This document shows, one piece after another, positions 6,427 through 13,873 of a DNA stretch of 13,930 bases. The notes under the pieces are model-generated. The model made no database searches. It was not told the DNA's origin and saw only the letters and a program-made list of their open reading frames with translations. Source of the DNA: Thermoplasmata archaeon (GTDB taxonomy: Archaea > Thermoplasmatota > Thermoplasmata > Thermoplasmatales > Thermoplasmataceae); the NCBI GenBank assembly GCA_021790415.1, contig JAJYDZ010000008.1, positions 1-13,930 of the forward strand, read 5' to 3'. Position 1 is the stretch's first letter. Each line of letters starts with the position of its first letter. Both the position numbers and the translations under genes were made by a program.

Positions 6427-7509
6427 TTGCCGGACAAGTTTAATTCAAGAGAGATAGGTTATATCCCGTTTAATGGACCGATGACCCGGCATGGCGGCAT
6501 ATCGTCAATAATTGAGTTTAGTAATTTTATCAGGAGACTGGTTCCAAAGCATCTTTACTATTCAATAGCATATTATAGAGACCCTCTGGAAAGGGTCATG
6601 GCAGAAAAGGGGTGGGAGGGCGCAGAACTTATTTTCGACCTTGATGCAGATCACATAGAGGGGGCCAATAATATGTCCTATGAAGAGATACTTGCAGAGG
6701 TCAAAAAGCATACTATAAGACTGATTGAAAAGTATCTAATGGGGATGATGCACTTTAAGGAAAATGAAATATCTCTATACTTTTCAGGAGGACGAGGATA
6801 TCATGTTCACATTAAAAGTGAGAGAGTCTATGGTCTTTCCTCCGACTCAAGGCGAGAAATCGCAAATCTTGTGAGAGGGGAAGGCATTACAGCCAAAGAA
6901 ATAAAGCAGAATCCAACGCTCATAAAGCATGATGGGGAAGGATGGCTCGTAGAAATAGATGATCTTTTTTGCAGTGTAATAAATGATTGTTTAAACGGAA
7001 ATGGTGACGAAAGTTTAAAGGATATATTTACAGATGGGCGTGTAAGAAACGGTTATATCACAGGAATGAAAAGGCCTGCGGGAAAATCCGGTAGCAATAG
7101 AAACCGTGGTTCTATTCTGTCAAAGAAAGGACCAGAAAAATACAAGTTTTTTGAGGAAAATGATATGATTGTTCTAGAGCACGCTGTAAAACTTATAAAA
7201 AATAGAAACGCATGCGAAATAGATGAGCCTGTGAGTACAGATATTCATAGATTAATTCGTTTTCCGGGAAGTCTTCATGGGAAAACTGGTTTAAAAGTAG
7301 TTCCCGTAGAGCTTAAAGATATCAGATCATTCGATCCATTAAGGGATGCAATTCCAGATGAGTTTAAAAATGGAGAAATACGTATCAATACACAGAAAAA
7401 AACGGAGATAAAATTTGATGGAGAACTATTTAAATTAGAGGGTGCTCAGAGCGTAAGAAGAGATCTTGCTATATTCTTGATTAGTTCGGGCAGGTCTATA
7501 TTGGAATAA
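6427..7509 (+). CDS. priS: Archaeal/eukaryotic-type DNA primase, catalytic small subunit PriS
   Basis: The coordinates give the part with a canonical start codon (TTG 6427), 360 residues; homology indicates that the protein really begins about 22-26 codons earlier (see the separate 6351-6426 entry). PriS synthesises the RNA/DNA primer in a heterodimer with PriL. Visible features, numbered from the TTG: REIGYIPF (9-15 region) and RH (21-22), the catalytic pair Asp71 and Asp73 in FDLDADH, the nucleotide-binding motif SGGRGYHVHI (120-129), and the third catalytic Asp272 in TDIHRLIRFPGSLHGKTG, with Ser282 and His284 following. The C-terminal helix with LAIFLISSGRSI looks complete. The region between DADH and SGGRGYH has no cysteine, and the whole protein has only three (182, 188, 263), so the usual zinc knuckle is absent. 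The stop is inside a 20-bp palindrome. PriL is not in the window. Divergent from the protease gene. Confidence 0.93.
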   Translation: MPDKFNSREIGYIPFNGPMTRHGGISSIIEFSNFIRRLVPKHLYYSIAYYRDPLERVMAEKGWEGAELIFDLDADHIEGANNMSYEEILAEVKKHTIRLIEKYLMGMMHFKENEISLYFSGGRGYHVHIKSERVYGLSSDSRREIANLVRGEGITAKEIKQNPTLIKHDGEGWLVEIDDLFCSVINDCLNGNGDESLKDIFTDGRVRNGYITGMKRPAGKSGSNRNRGSILSKKGPEKYKFFEENDMIVLEHAVKLIKNRNACEIDEPVSTDIHRLIRFPGSLHGKTGLKVVPVELKDIRSFDPLRDAIPDEFKNGEIRINTQKKTEIKFDGELFKLEGAQSVRRDLAIFLISSGRSILE

Positions 7510-7526
7510 TTATTATATAATAATTA
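7507..7526. repeat. Perfect 20-bp AT-only palindrome at the priS stop
   Basis: taattattatataataatta equals its own reverse complement. Its first three bases are the TAA stop of priS, and it ends about 16 bp before the rubrerythrin TATA box. It could be a weak terminator for priS or an operator upstream of the rubrerythrin promoter. In AT-rich DNA, chance is also possible, although a perfect 20-mer is uncommon. Confidence 0.5.
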
Positions 7527-7541
7527 GTGCACCAAAGATTA

Positions 7542-7549
7542 TTATATTT
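7542..7549 (+). promoter_or_regulatory. TATA box of the rubrerythrin gene
   Basis: ttatattt is centred about 30 bp before the ATG at 7576, placing transcription start near 7572 with a leader of only a few bases. It indicates that rubrerythrin and the 8007 gene are transcribed independently of priS. Confidence 0.5.
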
Positions 7550-7575
7550 TAAAGAAATGCAAAATCAGTGATATA

Positions 7576-7998
7576 ATGGAATTTAAAAAGTCGAAAACAC
7601 TGGAAAATTTAAAGGCAGGATTTGCTGGAGAAAGTCAGGCGAACAGGAGATACTTATATTTCTCACTGAAAGCAGACGAAGAGGGACAACAGGAGATTTC
7701 GCAGGTATTCAGATCTACTGCAGATGGTGAAACAGCACACGCCTTCGGTCATCTTAAATATCTTGCAACAGTAGGAGACCCTGTAACCGGCGAGCCAATA
7801 GGGACAACCGAGCAAAATCTAAAATCTGCAATAGCTGGGGAGACCTATGAATATTCGCAGATGTACCCGGGATTTGCAAAGGTAGCAAGGGAAGAAGGAT
7901 TTGAAGATATTGCTCACTGGTTTGAGATCCTGTCAAAGGCTGAGAAATCCCACGCAAAGAAATACGAAGAGACTCTTGCCAAACTCAAGACAAACTGA
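7576..7998 (+). CDS. Rubrerythrin-type diiron protein without rubredoxin domain (sulerythrin-like)
   Basis: A 140-residue ferritin-like four-helix protein. The diiron ligands expected for rubrerythrins are all present: Glu19 in AGESQANRRY, Glu52 and His55 in ADGETAHAFGH, Glu89 and Glu92 in AGETYEY, and Glu123 and His126 in KAEKSHAKK. It ends directly after the last helix, with no CxxC pairs, so the C-terminal rubredoxin domain of classical rubrerythrin is missing, as in sulerythrin-type archaeal proteins. Members of this family reduce hydrogen peroxide and protect cells from oxidative stress; electrons would have to come from a separate donor. Cytosolic. Its own promoter lies directly upstream, and the next gene starts 8 nt after its stop with AGG in between, so the two are probably co-transcribed. 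Confidence 0.93.
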   Translation: MEFKKSKTLENLKAGFAGESQANRRYLYFSLKADEEGQQEISQVFRSTADGETAHAFGHLKYLATVGDPVTGEPIGTTEQNLKSAIAGETYEYSQMYPGFAKVAREEGFEDIAHWFEILSKAEKSHAKKYEETLAKLKTN

Positions 7999-8006
7999 GT
8001 GGCAGG

Positions 8007-8579
8007 ATGAAACCCATAACAAGGGAGGAGATATCTTCTCCCGAAGACTTTTCAAAAATCGTAGAGAAGAACAGAAAAGATATAATCAAACTCAAGGCAA
8101 TACGAAGGATATCTTCTAAAACGTTTAGCTTTCTTTTCGAATGCAGAGAAACCCTTCTTAATCAGATAAATGAAATGGTATTTGTTGAAAACGTTCACGA
8201 TGAAGATGAAATAAACCGGCTTATGAGGGTATATAATGAACAAATTCCTGCAAATAATGAATTTAGCGTTACCATGTTCATAGAGATAACCGATGAGAAG
8301 GAGTTGGTTAGAGAACTTCCTAAACTGGCTGGAATAGAGGAGCATATAGTATTGATATTTGATGGAAATGAAAACAGAGCCATCCCGGAAGAGGGGAGAT
8401 CGACAGATGTTCTGGAATCAACGGTACAATATTTAAAATTCAGATTCAGCAAAGATGAGATCACATCATTCAAAAATTCAAAAAATGCGTTTATCAGTAC
8501 AGATCATAAAACCTACAAGGAAACTGTTAAAATACCTGATGATCTCATGTTAGAATTGAAAAGTGAACTTTCAATTTAG
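8007..8579 (+). CDS. Uncharacterised 190-aa protein, candidate diverged GINS (Gins51-like) subunit
   Basis: I do not recognise this protein with certainty. It is 190 residues, charged and cysteine-poor, with no signal peptide or membrane segment. Residues about 11-75 look helical (IVEKNRKDIIKLKAIRRISS), the middle is mixed, and the last 30 residues read as a small beta unit, AFISTDHKTYKETVKIPDDL (161-180), followed by a short helix. The pattern of Asp, a basic residue and Tyr, a spacer, then a hydrophobic-Ile-Pro turn and a C-terminal helix recalls the small B domain of archaeal Gins51, which is also near 190 residues with the order helical A domain, then B domain. Gins51 genes are often linked to priS in archaea, and priS lies just upstream here, separated by rubrerythrin. 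This makes GINS a testable guess, not an assignment. The ATG at 8007 follows rubrerythrin by 8 nt. Confidence 0.85.
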   Translation: MKPITREEISSPEDFSKIVEKNRKDIIKLKAIRRISSKTFSFLFECRETLLNQINEMVFVENVHDEDEINRLMRVYNEQIPANNEFSVTMFIEITDEKELVRELPKLAGIEEHIVLIFDGNENRAIPEEGRSTDVLESTVQYLKFRFSKDEITSFKNSKNAFISTDHKTYKETVKIPDDLMLELKSELSI

Positions 8580-8678
8580 ATAGATATAGTAGCTAAATAT
8601 TTGGGGAATCGAACTTTTCATAAGTATAGCTATATACAATTTCAAAATATTTAGAAACTTATTAGTACAAATTTCTGA

Positions 8679-8693
8679 CGAAACAGATATTTA
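8679..8693 (+). promoter_or_regulatory. BRE plus TATA box of the acyl-CoA dehydrogenase-gatDE operon
   Basis: cgaaac (8679-8684) fits the BRE pattern and is followed by gatattta (8686-8693), centred about 31 bp before the ATG at 8721. The predicted start of transcription near 8716 gives a leader of about 5 bases. Another TATA-like stretch, ctatatac at 8630-8637, would give a longer leader. Nothing else is evident in the 141-bp spacer 8580-8720. Confidence 0.5.
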
Positions 8694-8720
8694 CCGCTGA
8701 GGATTTAGGATATGATTTAA

Positions 8721-9866
8721 ATGAGCAATCTTTCAGCAGATGAATTGGAGGTAATTCAATACGTTAAACGCTTTGCAAATGATGAGGTTAAACCACTGGC
8801 AAAAGAAATTGATTTAAAAATGGAGGTCCCTGATAAATTAATTAAGAGGATGCATGAACTCGGCCTCTTTGCAAGTTACATTCCAAAGGAATATGGCGGG
8901 TACGGAATGTCTTTCAGTTTTTTGGTCAATGTGATCGAGGAATTATCCAAGGCATGCCCAAGTACCGCCCTGGTACTTGACGGAGCGTTAACCCTTTTTG
9001 CTGAACCGGTATTAATGTTTGGATCAGAAGATATAAAAAAGAGATACCTTCCCAGAGTTGTGAACGGGGAAGTAGGTGGTCTCGCATTAACCGAACCGGG
9101 AGCAGGAAGCGACGCAGCAGCGATCAAAACTATGGCCACAAAGGAAGGATCTGAATATATTATTAATGGCTCAAAAATCTTCATCAGCAATGGAAGATTG
9201 GCAAAATTCTATGTTGTTGATGTTGTAACGGATGCATCGAAAAAACACAAGGGAATTTCCACATTTGTTGTTGACGCAGACACCCCCGGTCTAAAAATAA
9301 GCAGGGACATTCACAAACTTGGGATAAGAGGGTCAAGCACAGTGGAACTGGTTTTTGAAAATGTCAGAGTGCCGGAAAAGAATATTGTTGGAACATTGAA
9401 TGAAGGATTCAAGGTTGTAATGGAAACTCTTGATGCGGGAAGAATTGGAATAGCTGCACAGGCTCTTGGTATTGCCGAAGGGGCTTTTGATGAGGCCGTA
9501 AAATATGCTGCTCAAAGAAAGCAATTTGGTAAGGCGATCACGGAATTTGAGGGTATTCAATTCATGATTGCAGATATGGCAACTAAGATAGAAGCTGCGA
9601 GACTTTTGGTCTATGAGGCTGCAGGCAAATGGGACAGGCATGAAGACTGCATTAAAATATCATCGATGGCAAAACTCTTTGCTTCAGATGCAGCAATGGA
9701 TATTACCACAGAAAGTTTGCAACTATTCGGAGGGTATGGTTATACAACCGATATGGATGCAGAAAGGCATATGAGAGATGCAAAGATAACTCAGATATAC
9801 GAAGGTACAAATCAGATCCAGAGAGTAATAATAGCACGGAAAATATTGGAGGAATTTGGAATTTGA
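8721..9866 (+). CDS. Acyl-CoA dehydrogenase (FAD flavoprotein)
   Basis: A 381-residue protein of the usual length for short/medium/branched-chain acyl-CoA dehydrogenases. It oxidises an acyl-CoA to the trans-2-enoyl-CoA and passes electrons to electron-transfer flavoprotein. The N-terminal helical domain (1-120) is followed by the FAD/substrate motif LALTEPGAGSDAAAIKT (121-137), the beta domain (about 140-230, with GIRGSSTVELVFENV at 201-215) and the C-terminal helical domain containing RKQFGK (266-271), LQLFGGYGYTTDMDAERHMR (333-352) and DAKITQIYEGTNQIQR (353-368). Glu361 in the QIYEGTNQIQR motif is at the catalytic-base position of the short-chain and bacterial-type enzymes. Chain-length preference cannot be read from the sequence, and both fatty acid and branched-chain amino acid breakdown fit. 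No ETF or thiolase gene is in the window. It is first in a compact run of four genes; its stop overlaps the next start (ttga). Confidence 0.95.
   Translation: MSNLSADELEVIQYVKRFANDEVKPLAKEIDLKMEVPDKLIKRMHELGLFASYIPKEYGGYGMSFSFLVNVIEELSKACPSTALVLDGALTLFAEPVLMFGSEDIKKRYLPRVVNGEVGGLALTEPGAGSDAAAIKTMATKEGSEYIINGSKIFISNGRLAKFYVVDVVTDASKKHKGISTFVVDADTPGLKISRDIHKLGIRGSSTVELVFENVRVPEKNIVGTLNEGFKVVMETLDAGRIGIAAQALGIAEGAFDEAVKYAAQRKQFGKAITEFEGIQFMIADMATKIEAARLLVYEAAGKWDRHEDCIKISSMAKLFASDAAMDITTESLQLFGGYGYTTDMDAERHMRDAKITQIYEGTNQIQRVIIARKILEEFGI
9848..9853 (+). promoter_or_regulatory. Shine-Dalgarno site deciding the TTG start of the DUF72 gene
   Basis: ggagga lies 9 bases before the TTG at 9863, inside the end of the acyl-CoA dehydrogenase gene. 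Internal operon genes in this order typically use Shine-Dalgarno sites even when first genes are leaderless. The site supports the TTG start that overlaps the upstream stop codon. Confidence 0.6.
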
Positions 9867-10672
9867 ATATAAGTATAGGATGTTCCGGGTGGTCCTATCC
9901 AGAATGGTCTGGGGCATTCTATCCTAAATCTACAAGACCGTCTTTACGGTTATATTCGGGTTTCTTCAACACGGTTGAGGTTAATAGTACCTTTTACAAA
10001 GTTCCGCCAAAGGAAAATGTGGAATCGTGGTTAAAGCAGCTTACAAAGAACTCTGAATTCACATTCAGCGTAAAAGCACCGGCTGAATTTACACATCCAT
10101 TTAAATCAGATGATATGAAAAGAAGACTTGACTCCTTTAACCTTTTTGCGGAGAATGTTCTTACACCAATAAAAAATTCTGGTAGACTTGCATTTACAAT
10201 GTTTGGGCTGCCACCATGGATCGGAAAAACAAATTTTGTATCTGAACTTAAATTAATCCAGGAGGTCACAGAGGGATGGATGAACCCATTTGTGGAACCC
10301 AGAAATAGAGTTTTAGTCTCTGGAAATGAGTTCTTAAATGCCTGCACACAATTAGATCTAGGGGCAATATCCGTGGACAGTCCGGATCACTTATTAACAG
10401 AAATTCTTGATTCAAACAAGACGTCCTATGTTCGTTTCCATGGAAGAAACAGGAAAAAGTGGGGGGAAAAGGGAGCTGGAATGGAAAAGTATGATTATAA
10501 ATATACAGACAAGGAATTAGAAGAAATAGCAAATATTCTTCAAAGAAAGGAAGATTCTAAAGTCATGGTTTATTTCAATAATCATCCTTGGGGAAATGCA
10601 CCAGTTAATGCAATTACTCTAGGAAACTTGTTGGGCATTAAAATTAAGACATACCAGAGTATGCTGTCATAG
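9863..10672 (+). CDS. DUF72 (YecE-like) TIM-barrel protein, function unknown
   Basis: A 269-residue member of the DUF72/YecE family. The N-terminal NISIGCSGWSYPEWSGAFYP (2-21) is the family hallmark, followed by FFNTVEVNSTFYKVPP (34-49), FSVKAPAEFTHP (68-79), YVRFHGRNRKKWG (189-201) and VMVYFNNHPWGNAPVNA (234-250), which form conserved strand ends of a TIM-like barrel. The biochemical activity of the family is not established. The start is TTG at 9863, overlapping the acyl-CoA dehydrogenase stop in a ttga arrangement and preceded by a good Shine-Dalgarno site. gatD begins one base after the stop, so translation of the three genes is probably coupled. The segment FTMFGLPPWI (111-120) occupies the place of the usual Leu/Gln-rich LxQLPP motif and is a somewhat unusual variant. 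Predicted cytosolic. Confidence 0.9.
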   Translation: MNISIGCSGWSYPEWSGAFYPKSTRPSLRLYSGFFNTVEVNSTFYKVPPKENVESWLKQLTKNSEFTFSVKAPAEFTHPFKSDDMKRRLDSFNLFAENVLTPIKNSGRLAFTMFGLPPWIGKTNFVSELKLIQEVTEGWMNPFVEPRNRVLVSGNEFLNACTQLDLGAISVDSPDHLLTEILDSNKTSYVRFHGRNRKKWGEKGAGMEKYDYKYTDKELEEIANILQRKEDSKVMVYFNNHPWGNAPVNAITLGNLLGIKIKTYQSMLS

Positions 10673-10673
10673 G

Positions 10674-11915
10674 GTGGTACAAACGGAATTCGTAAGGGGA
10701 ACAAAACTTAAGATCACATATAATGGAAACGAATTGGATGTTACATACATCTCAAAAGAGGAAGGTTATTTAACAGTAAAATTACAGAATGGATACAATA
10801 TTACAATTCCTGAGAATAAAATTACCGTTCTAAAATCAAGCGAGCCACAACCTGTGAAAAAGAAAAGCATTACCTTGAAACATGGAAATGGAATTCCAAT
10901 ATCTTTAATTACCACTGGAGGAACCATAGTAAGCGCTATCGACTACGACACAGGTGCTGTGCATCCTTCCACTGATATTCGCAAAATAATAGACCGCTAT
11001 CCGTATATGGAAGAAAAGTACGCCATATCTGTAAGAGAATTTGATAACATTTTAAGCGAAAATATGCAACCAAATATGTGGATAAAACTGGCAGCTGTGA
11101 TAAAAGAAGAACTATCAAAATCAAAAGGAGTTCTGGTTTCACATGGAACTGATACAATGTCATATACAGCATCCGCACTTGCATTTATGTTCGAAAAACT
11201 TACGGGGCCAGTGGTCATGGTAGGTTCACAGAGAAGTTCTGACCGACCCAGCAGTGATTCATTTGGAAATATGGAAGGAGCCATGGCATTTTCCTCAACG
11301 AATGTTGGGGAAATTTGTATATCAATGCATTCTGGAACTTCAGATGATAGTATAAGTCTTCACAGAGGTACAAGAACTAGGAAAATGCATTCCACAAGGA
11401 GAGACGCGTTCAGATCAGTTTCAGGTACCCCCATTGCAAAGTTCAGGAATAAGAATATTGAATTCCTATCTGAATATAAAGAAAAATCCGATGAAATCTT
11501 ACTTACAGGCAAACTTGAAGAGGAGATATCAATGATTTATTTTCACCCCGGTTTAAAAGGGGAGGACATTGAAAAAATCAGTGAAGGCAAGAAAGCTATC
11601 ATAATAATGGGTAGTGGTTTAGGGCACATCTCTCAATCATTATTTCCATCTGTCAAGAAAGTAATAGGCACGGGCACAAAAATAGTAATGACAACTCAGT
11701 GTATGTCTGGAATTGTGGATTTAAACGTATATTCTACCGGGCGTGAACTCAAGAAATTGGGAGTTGTTTCAGCTGAAAATATGCTTCCCGAGGTTGCTTT
11801 AACAAAGAGCATGTATCTATTGGGAAATTATCCGCATGAAGATTTTGAACAGATGATGAAGGTGAATATGCGTGGCGAAATTCTGGAAAGAGAATTTTTA
11901 GGTGATTGTTATTAA
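10674..11915 (+). CDS. gatD: Glutamyl-tRNA(Gln) amidotransferase subunit D (asparaginase-like)
   Basis: A 413-residue archaeal GatD. It hydrolyses glutamine or asparagine to release ammonia, which GatE uses to amidate Glu-tRNA(Gln). Residues 9-53 form the GatD-specific N-terminal beta domain (GTKLKITYNGNELDVTYI), and from residue 74 the protein is an L-asparaginase I/II-like fold. Catalytic elements visible: Thr81 of TTGGTI, Thr159 and Asp160 of SHGTDTMSYTA, and Lys237 in RTRKMHSTRRDAF, matching the two threonines, Asp and Lys of asparaginases. The presence of the N-terminal domain and the adjoining gatE distinguish it from a simple asparaginase. The start is GTG at 10674, one base after the DUF72 stop, with no strong Shine-Dalgarno site, so it may depend on reinitiation. 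Its last 14 bases overlap the start of gatE. Length fits the family. Confidence 0.96.
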   Translation: MVQTEFVRGTKLKITYNGNELDVTYISKEEGYLTVKLQNGYNITIPENKITVLKSSEPQPVKKKSITLKHGNGIPISLITTGGTIVSAIDYDTGAVHPSTDIRKIIDRYPYMEEKYAISVREFDNILSENMQPNMWIKLAAVIKEELSKSKGVLVSHGTDTMSYTASALAFMFEKLTGPVVMVGSQRSSDRPSSDSFGNMEGAMAFSSTNVGEICISMHSGTSDDSISLHRGTRTRKMHSTRRDAFRSVSGTPIAKFRNKNIEFLSEYKEKSDEILLTGKLEEEISMIYFHPGLKGEDIEKISEGKKAIIIMGSGLGHISQSLFPSVKKVIGTGTKIVMTTQCMSGIVDLNVYSTGRELKKLGVVSAENMLPEVALTKSMYLLGNYPHEDFEQMMKVNMRGEILEREFLGDCY

Positions 11916-13716
11916 CAGCAAAGATAAGAGAATAAAAATAGGTCTCGAAATTCACCTGCAGTTATCGACCGGAAAATTATTCTGTAAGTGTCCAGATATA
12001 AATAGTACTGGAATTAAAGGAAAGTTTACCAGAAAATTATTTCCAACAGAAAATGAATCGGGGGATGTTGATGTTGCAGCACTGCAAGAAGAGCGAAAAA
12101 ACGTTATCTATGAATATCAGGTAACGGACAATAGTTGTCTTGTTGAAGCTGATGAAGAGCCACCTCATGAGATCAATGCGGAAGCTCTCGAAACAGCTCT
12201 TTCAATTGCTTTTTCTTTAAATTCTGAAGTTCTCAATGCAGTTTCTGTTATGAGAAAAGTTGTAGTGGACGGATCGAACACGTCAGGTTTCCAGAGAACA
12301 GCGGTCGTTTCTACGGGGGGTTACATTACAATTAATGGCAAGAAAGTAGGATTGACGACAATCTGTATCGAGGAAGATTCAGCAAGGAGAGTTGAATCTG
12401 GGAATAATTACACTGCATTTTCTCTTGATAGACTTGGAATTCCTCTTGTAGAAATTTCCACTGCTCCAGATATTGAAACGTTTCAGGAAGCCGTAGATGT
12501 TGCACGGGAAATAGGTATGAGAGCTATGCTCACCGGTAACATAAGAAGAGATAGCGATGCAATCAGACAGGATGTTAATTTTTCAATGGGTTATGGCAGG
12601 GTTGAAATAAAGGGGATTTCCAAACTATCACTGATTTCAGAAGCACTCATTGCGGAAGAAAAACGCCAAAAATATCTTGCGGAAGCTGTAGGAATTCTTG
12701 TGGAACGAGGAGGGTTCAATGGAACGGTTCTTATTGATTACACAGAGAAAATAGGAAAATCTGAGTCTAAAATTATTCAGAAAGGTATTGCCTCAGGAAA
12801 TAGAATTTATATAGGAAAACTTGAAAATCTTGGGGGAATTTTGAAGGCTGGTGATTACAGGATAGGCAAGGAGATAGCGGATGCGTTAAAATTATTCTCC
12901 ATTGGAGGTTTTATTCATTCAGACGAACTTCCTGGATACGGCTTAACTGAAGATGAGGTTAATAATATTAAAAAGTTCCTTAAATGTGAAGAAAAAGACG
13001 CAATTATATTGATATCAATTCCAGAGTCAAAAAAAGATCTCGCTCAGGATGCAATCAATAAAAGGATTGAGAAGCTATCGTCTCTTAATTTTTCTGAAAC
13101 AAGAGCTGCGAATGAGGATGGAACATCAAGATTTCTCAGACCAATATCTGGCTCTGGGAGAATGTATCCAGAGACAGACATTCCTACAATCAAAATCAAT
13201 GAAGGAACGCTGAATAGGTTAAATTTGGATTCACCAAAATCATTTGATCAGTCACTTTTATCTTTTACTAAAGAATGGGATATATCAAGGCAGGAAGCTG
13301 AGATAATCTTGGCTACAGGGAGAAAAAAGGAATTTATTGAACTCTCCAGATTATGGGAAAAACCAAGAGAAGTATCGAGAATACTCCTTCAATTTGTTCC
13401 AGAAATGGAAAGAAAATACAAGAGGAAGCTCGATTACAACGACCTCAAGAGATTGACCGAAAAGATAGCAACAAAAAATTACGGGAGAATCTCTCTTGAG
13501 ATCGCCATAGAACAATGTATTTCAGGGAAGAACATAGAGACGGTTTTGATGTCTGACGACATTAGACCATTGGACAGAAGTGAATTGAAGTCTATAGTTG
13601 AAAATCTAAGGAAAAGCGGGGATGTAAAAAAGGAAAATATAATCGCGAAGGTGAAAAACGAAACTCCCAGGCCCGTTGATCCTAAGATAGTAATGGAATT
13701 ATATCAAAACACATAA
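11902..13716 (+). CDS. gatE: Glutamyl-tRNA(Gln) amidotransferase subunit E (GatB-like kinase subunit)
   Basis: A 604-residue archaeal GatE, slightly shorter than typical. It activates Glu-tRNA(Gln) by phosphorylating the glutamate with ATP, then amidates it with ammonia from GatD, supplying Gln-tRNA(Gln) where GlnRS is lacking. Visible: IKIGLEIHLQLSTGKLFCKCP (11-31), with the paired cysteines of the GatB/E zinc site (28, 30); DGSNTSGFQRTAVVSTGG (123-140), LDRLGIPLVEISTAPD (175-190), TGNIRRDSDAIRQDVNFSMG (211-230) and GRVEIKGI (232-239) of the cradle/kinase core. Residues about 285-390 are the AspRS-like GAD insertion that distinguishes GatE from GatB, then RAANEDGTSRFLRPISGSGR (401-420). A YqeY-like tail from about 455 binds the tRNA. 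The start is GTG at 11902, overlapping gatD by 14 bases; no in-frame ATG exists nearby and the N-terminus has normal spacing to the first conserved motif. Confidence 0.96.
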   Translation: MIVINSKDKRIKIGLEIHLQLSTGKLFCKCPDINSTGIKGKFTRKLFPTENESGDVDVAALQEERKNVIYEYQVTDNSCLVEADEEPPHEINAEALETALSIAFSLNSEVLNAVSVMRKVVVDGSNTSGFQRTAVVSTGGYITINGKKVGLTTICIEEDSARRVESGNNYTAFSLDRLGIPLVEISTAPDIETFQEAVDVAREIGMRAMLTGNIRRDSDAIRQDVNFSMGYGRVEIKGISKLSLISEALIAEEKRQKYLAEAVGILVERGGFNGTVLIDYTEKIGKSESKIIQKGIASGNRIYIGKLENLGGILKAGDYRIGKEIADALKLFSIGGFIHSDELPGYGLTEDEVNNIKKFLKCEEKDAIILISIPESKKDLAQDAINKRIEKLSSLNFSETRAANEDGTSRFLRPISGSGRMYPETDIPTIKINEGTLNRLNLDSPKSFDQSLLSFTKEWDISRQEAEIILATGRKKEFIELSRLWEKPREVSRILLQFVPEMERKYKRKLDYNDLKRLTEKIATKNYGRISLEIAIEQCISGKNIETVLMSDDIRPLDRSELKSIVENLRKSGDVKKENIIAKVKNETPRPVDPKIVMELYQNT

Positions 13717-13727
13717 AAATGATGATC

Positions 13728-13732
13728 TTTTT
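13728..13732 (+). terminator. Short T-tract after gatE
   Basis: Five T residues lie 12 bases after the gatE stop. No convincing hairpin precedes them. It is a possible T-tract terminator for the four-gene operon, but weakly supported. Confidence 0.25.
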
Positions 13733-13873
13733 AGACTGATTTAATGGTGATTTGAAATTCACTTCACTCAATTCAATTATCTATTATACACAATAAACGT
13801 TGGAATTATTGATGGGTGTTAAATATAGGAGAGGCAATAATTTCTTAGTTTTCTCTGCTATTCTAAAAAATTA

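Noticed and set aside
8580..8720. Possible small RNA or regulatory palindrome (tatagctata at 8625-8634) in the spacer before the acyl-CoA dehydrogenase
   Set aside because: The 10-bp palindrome is AT-rich and overlaps a TATA-like stretch, so it is readily explained as promoter DNA or chance. No stable RNA fold is evident.
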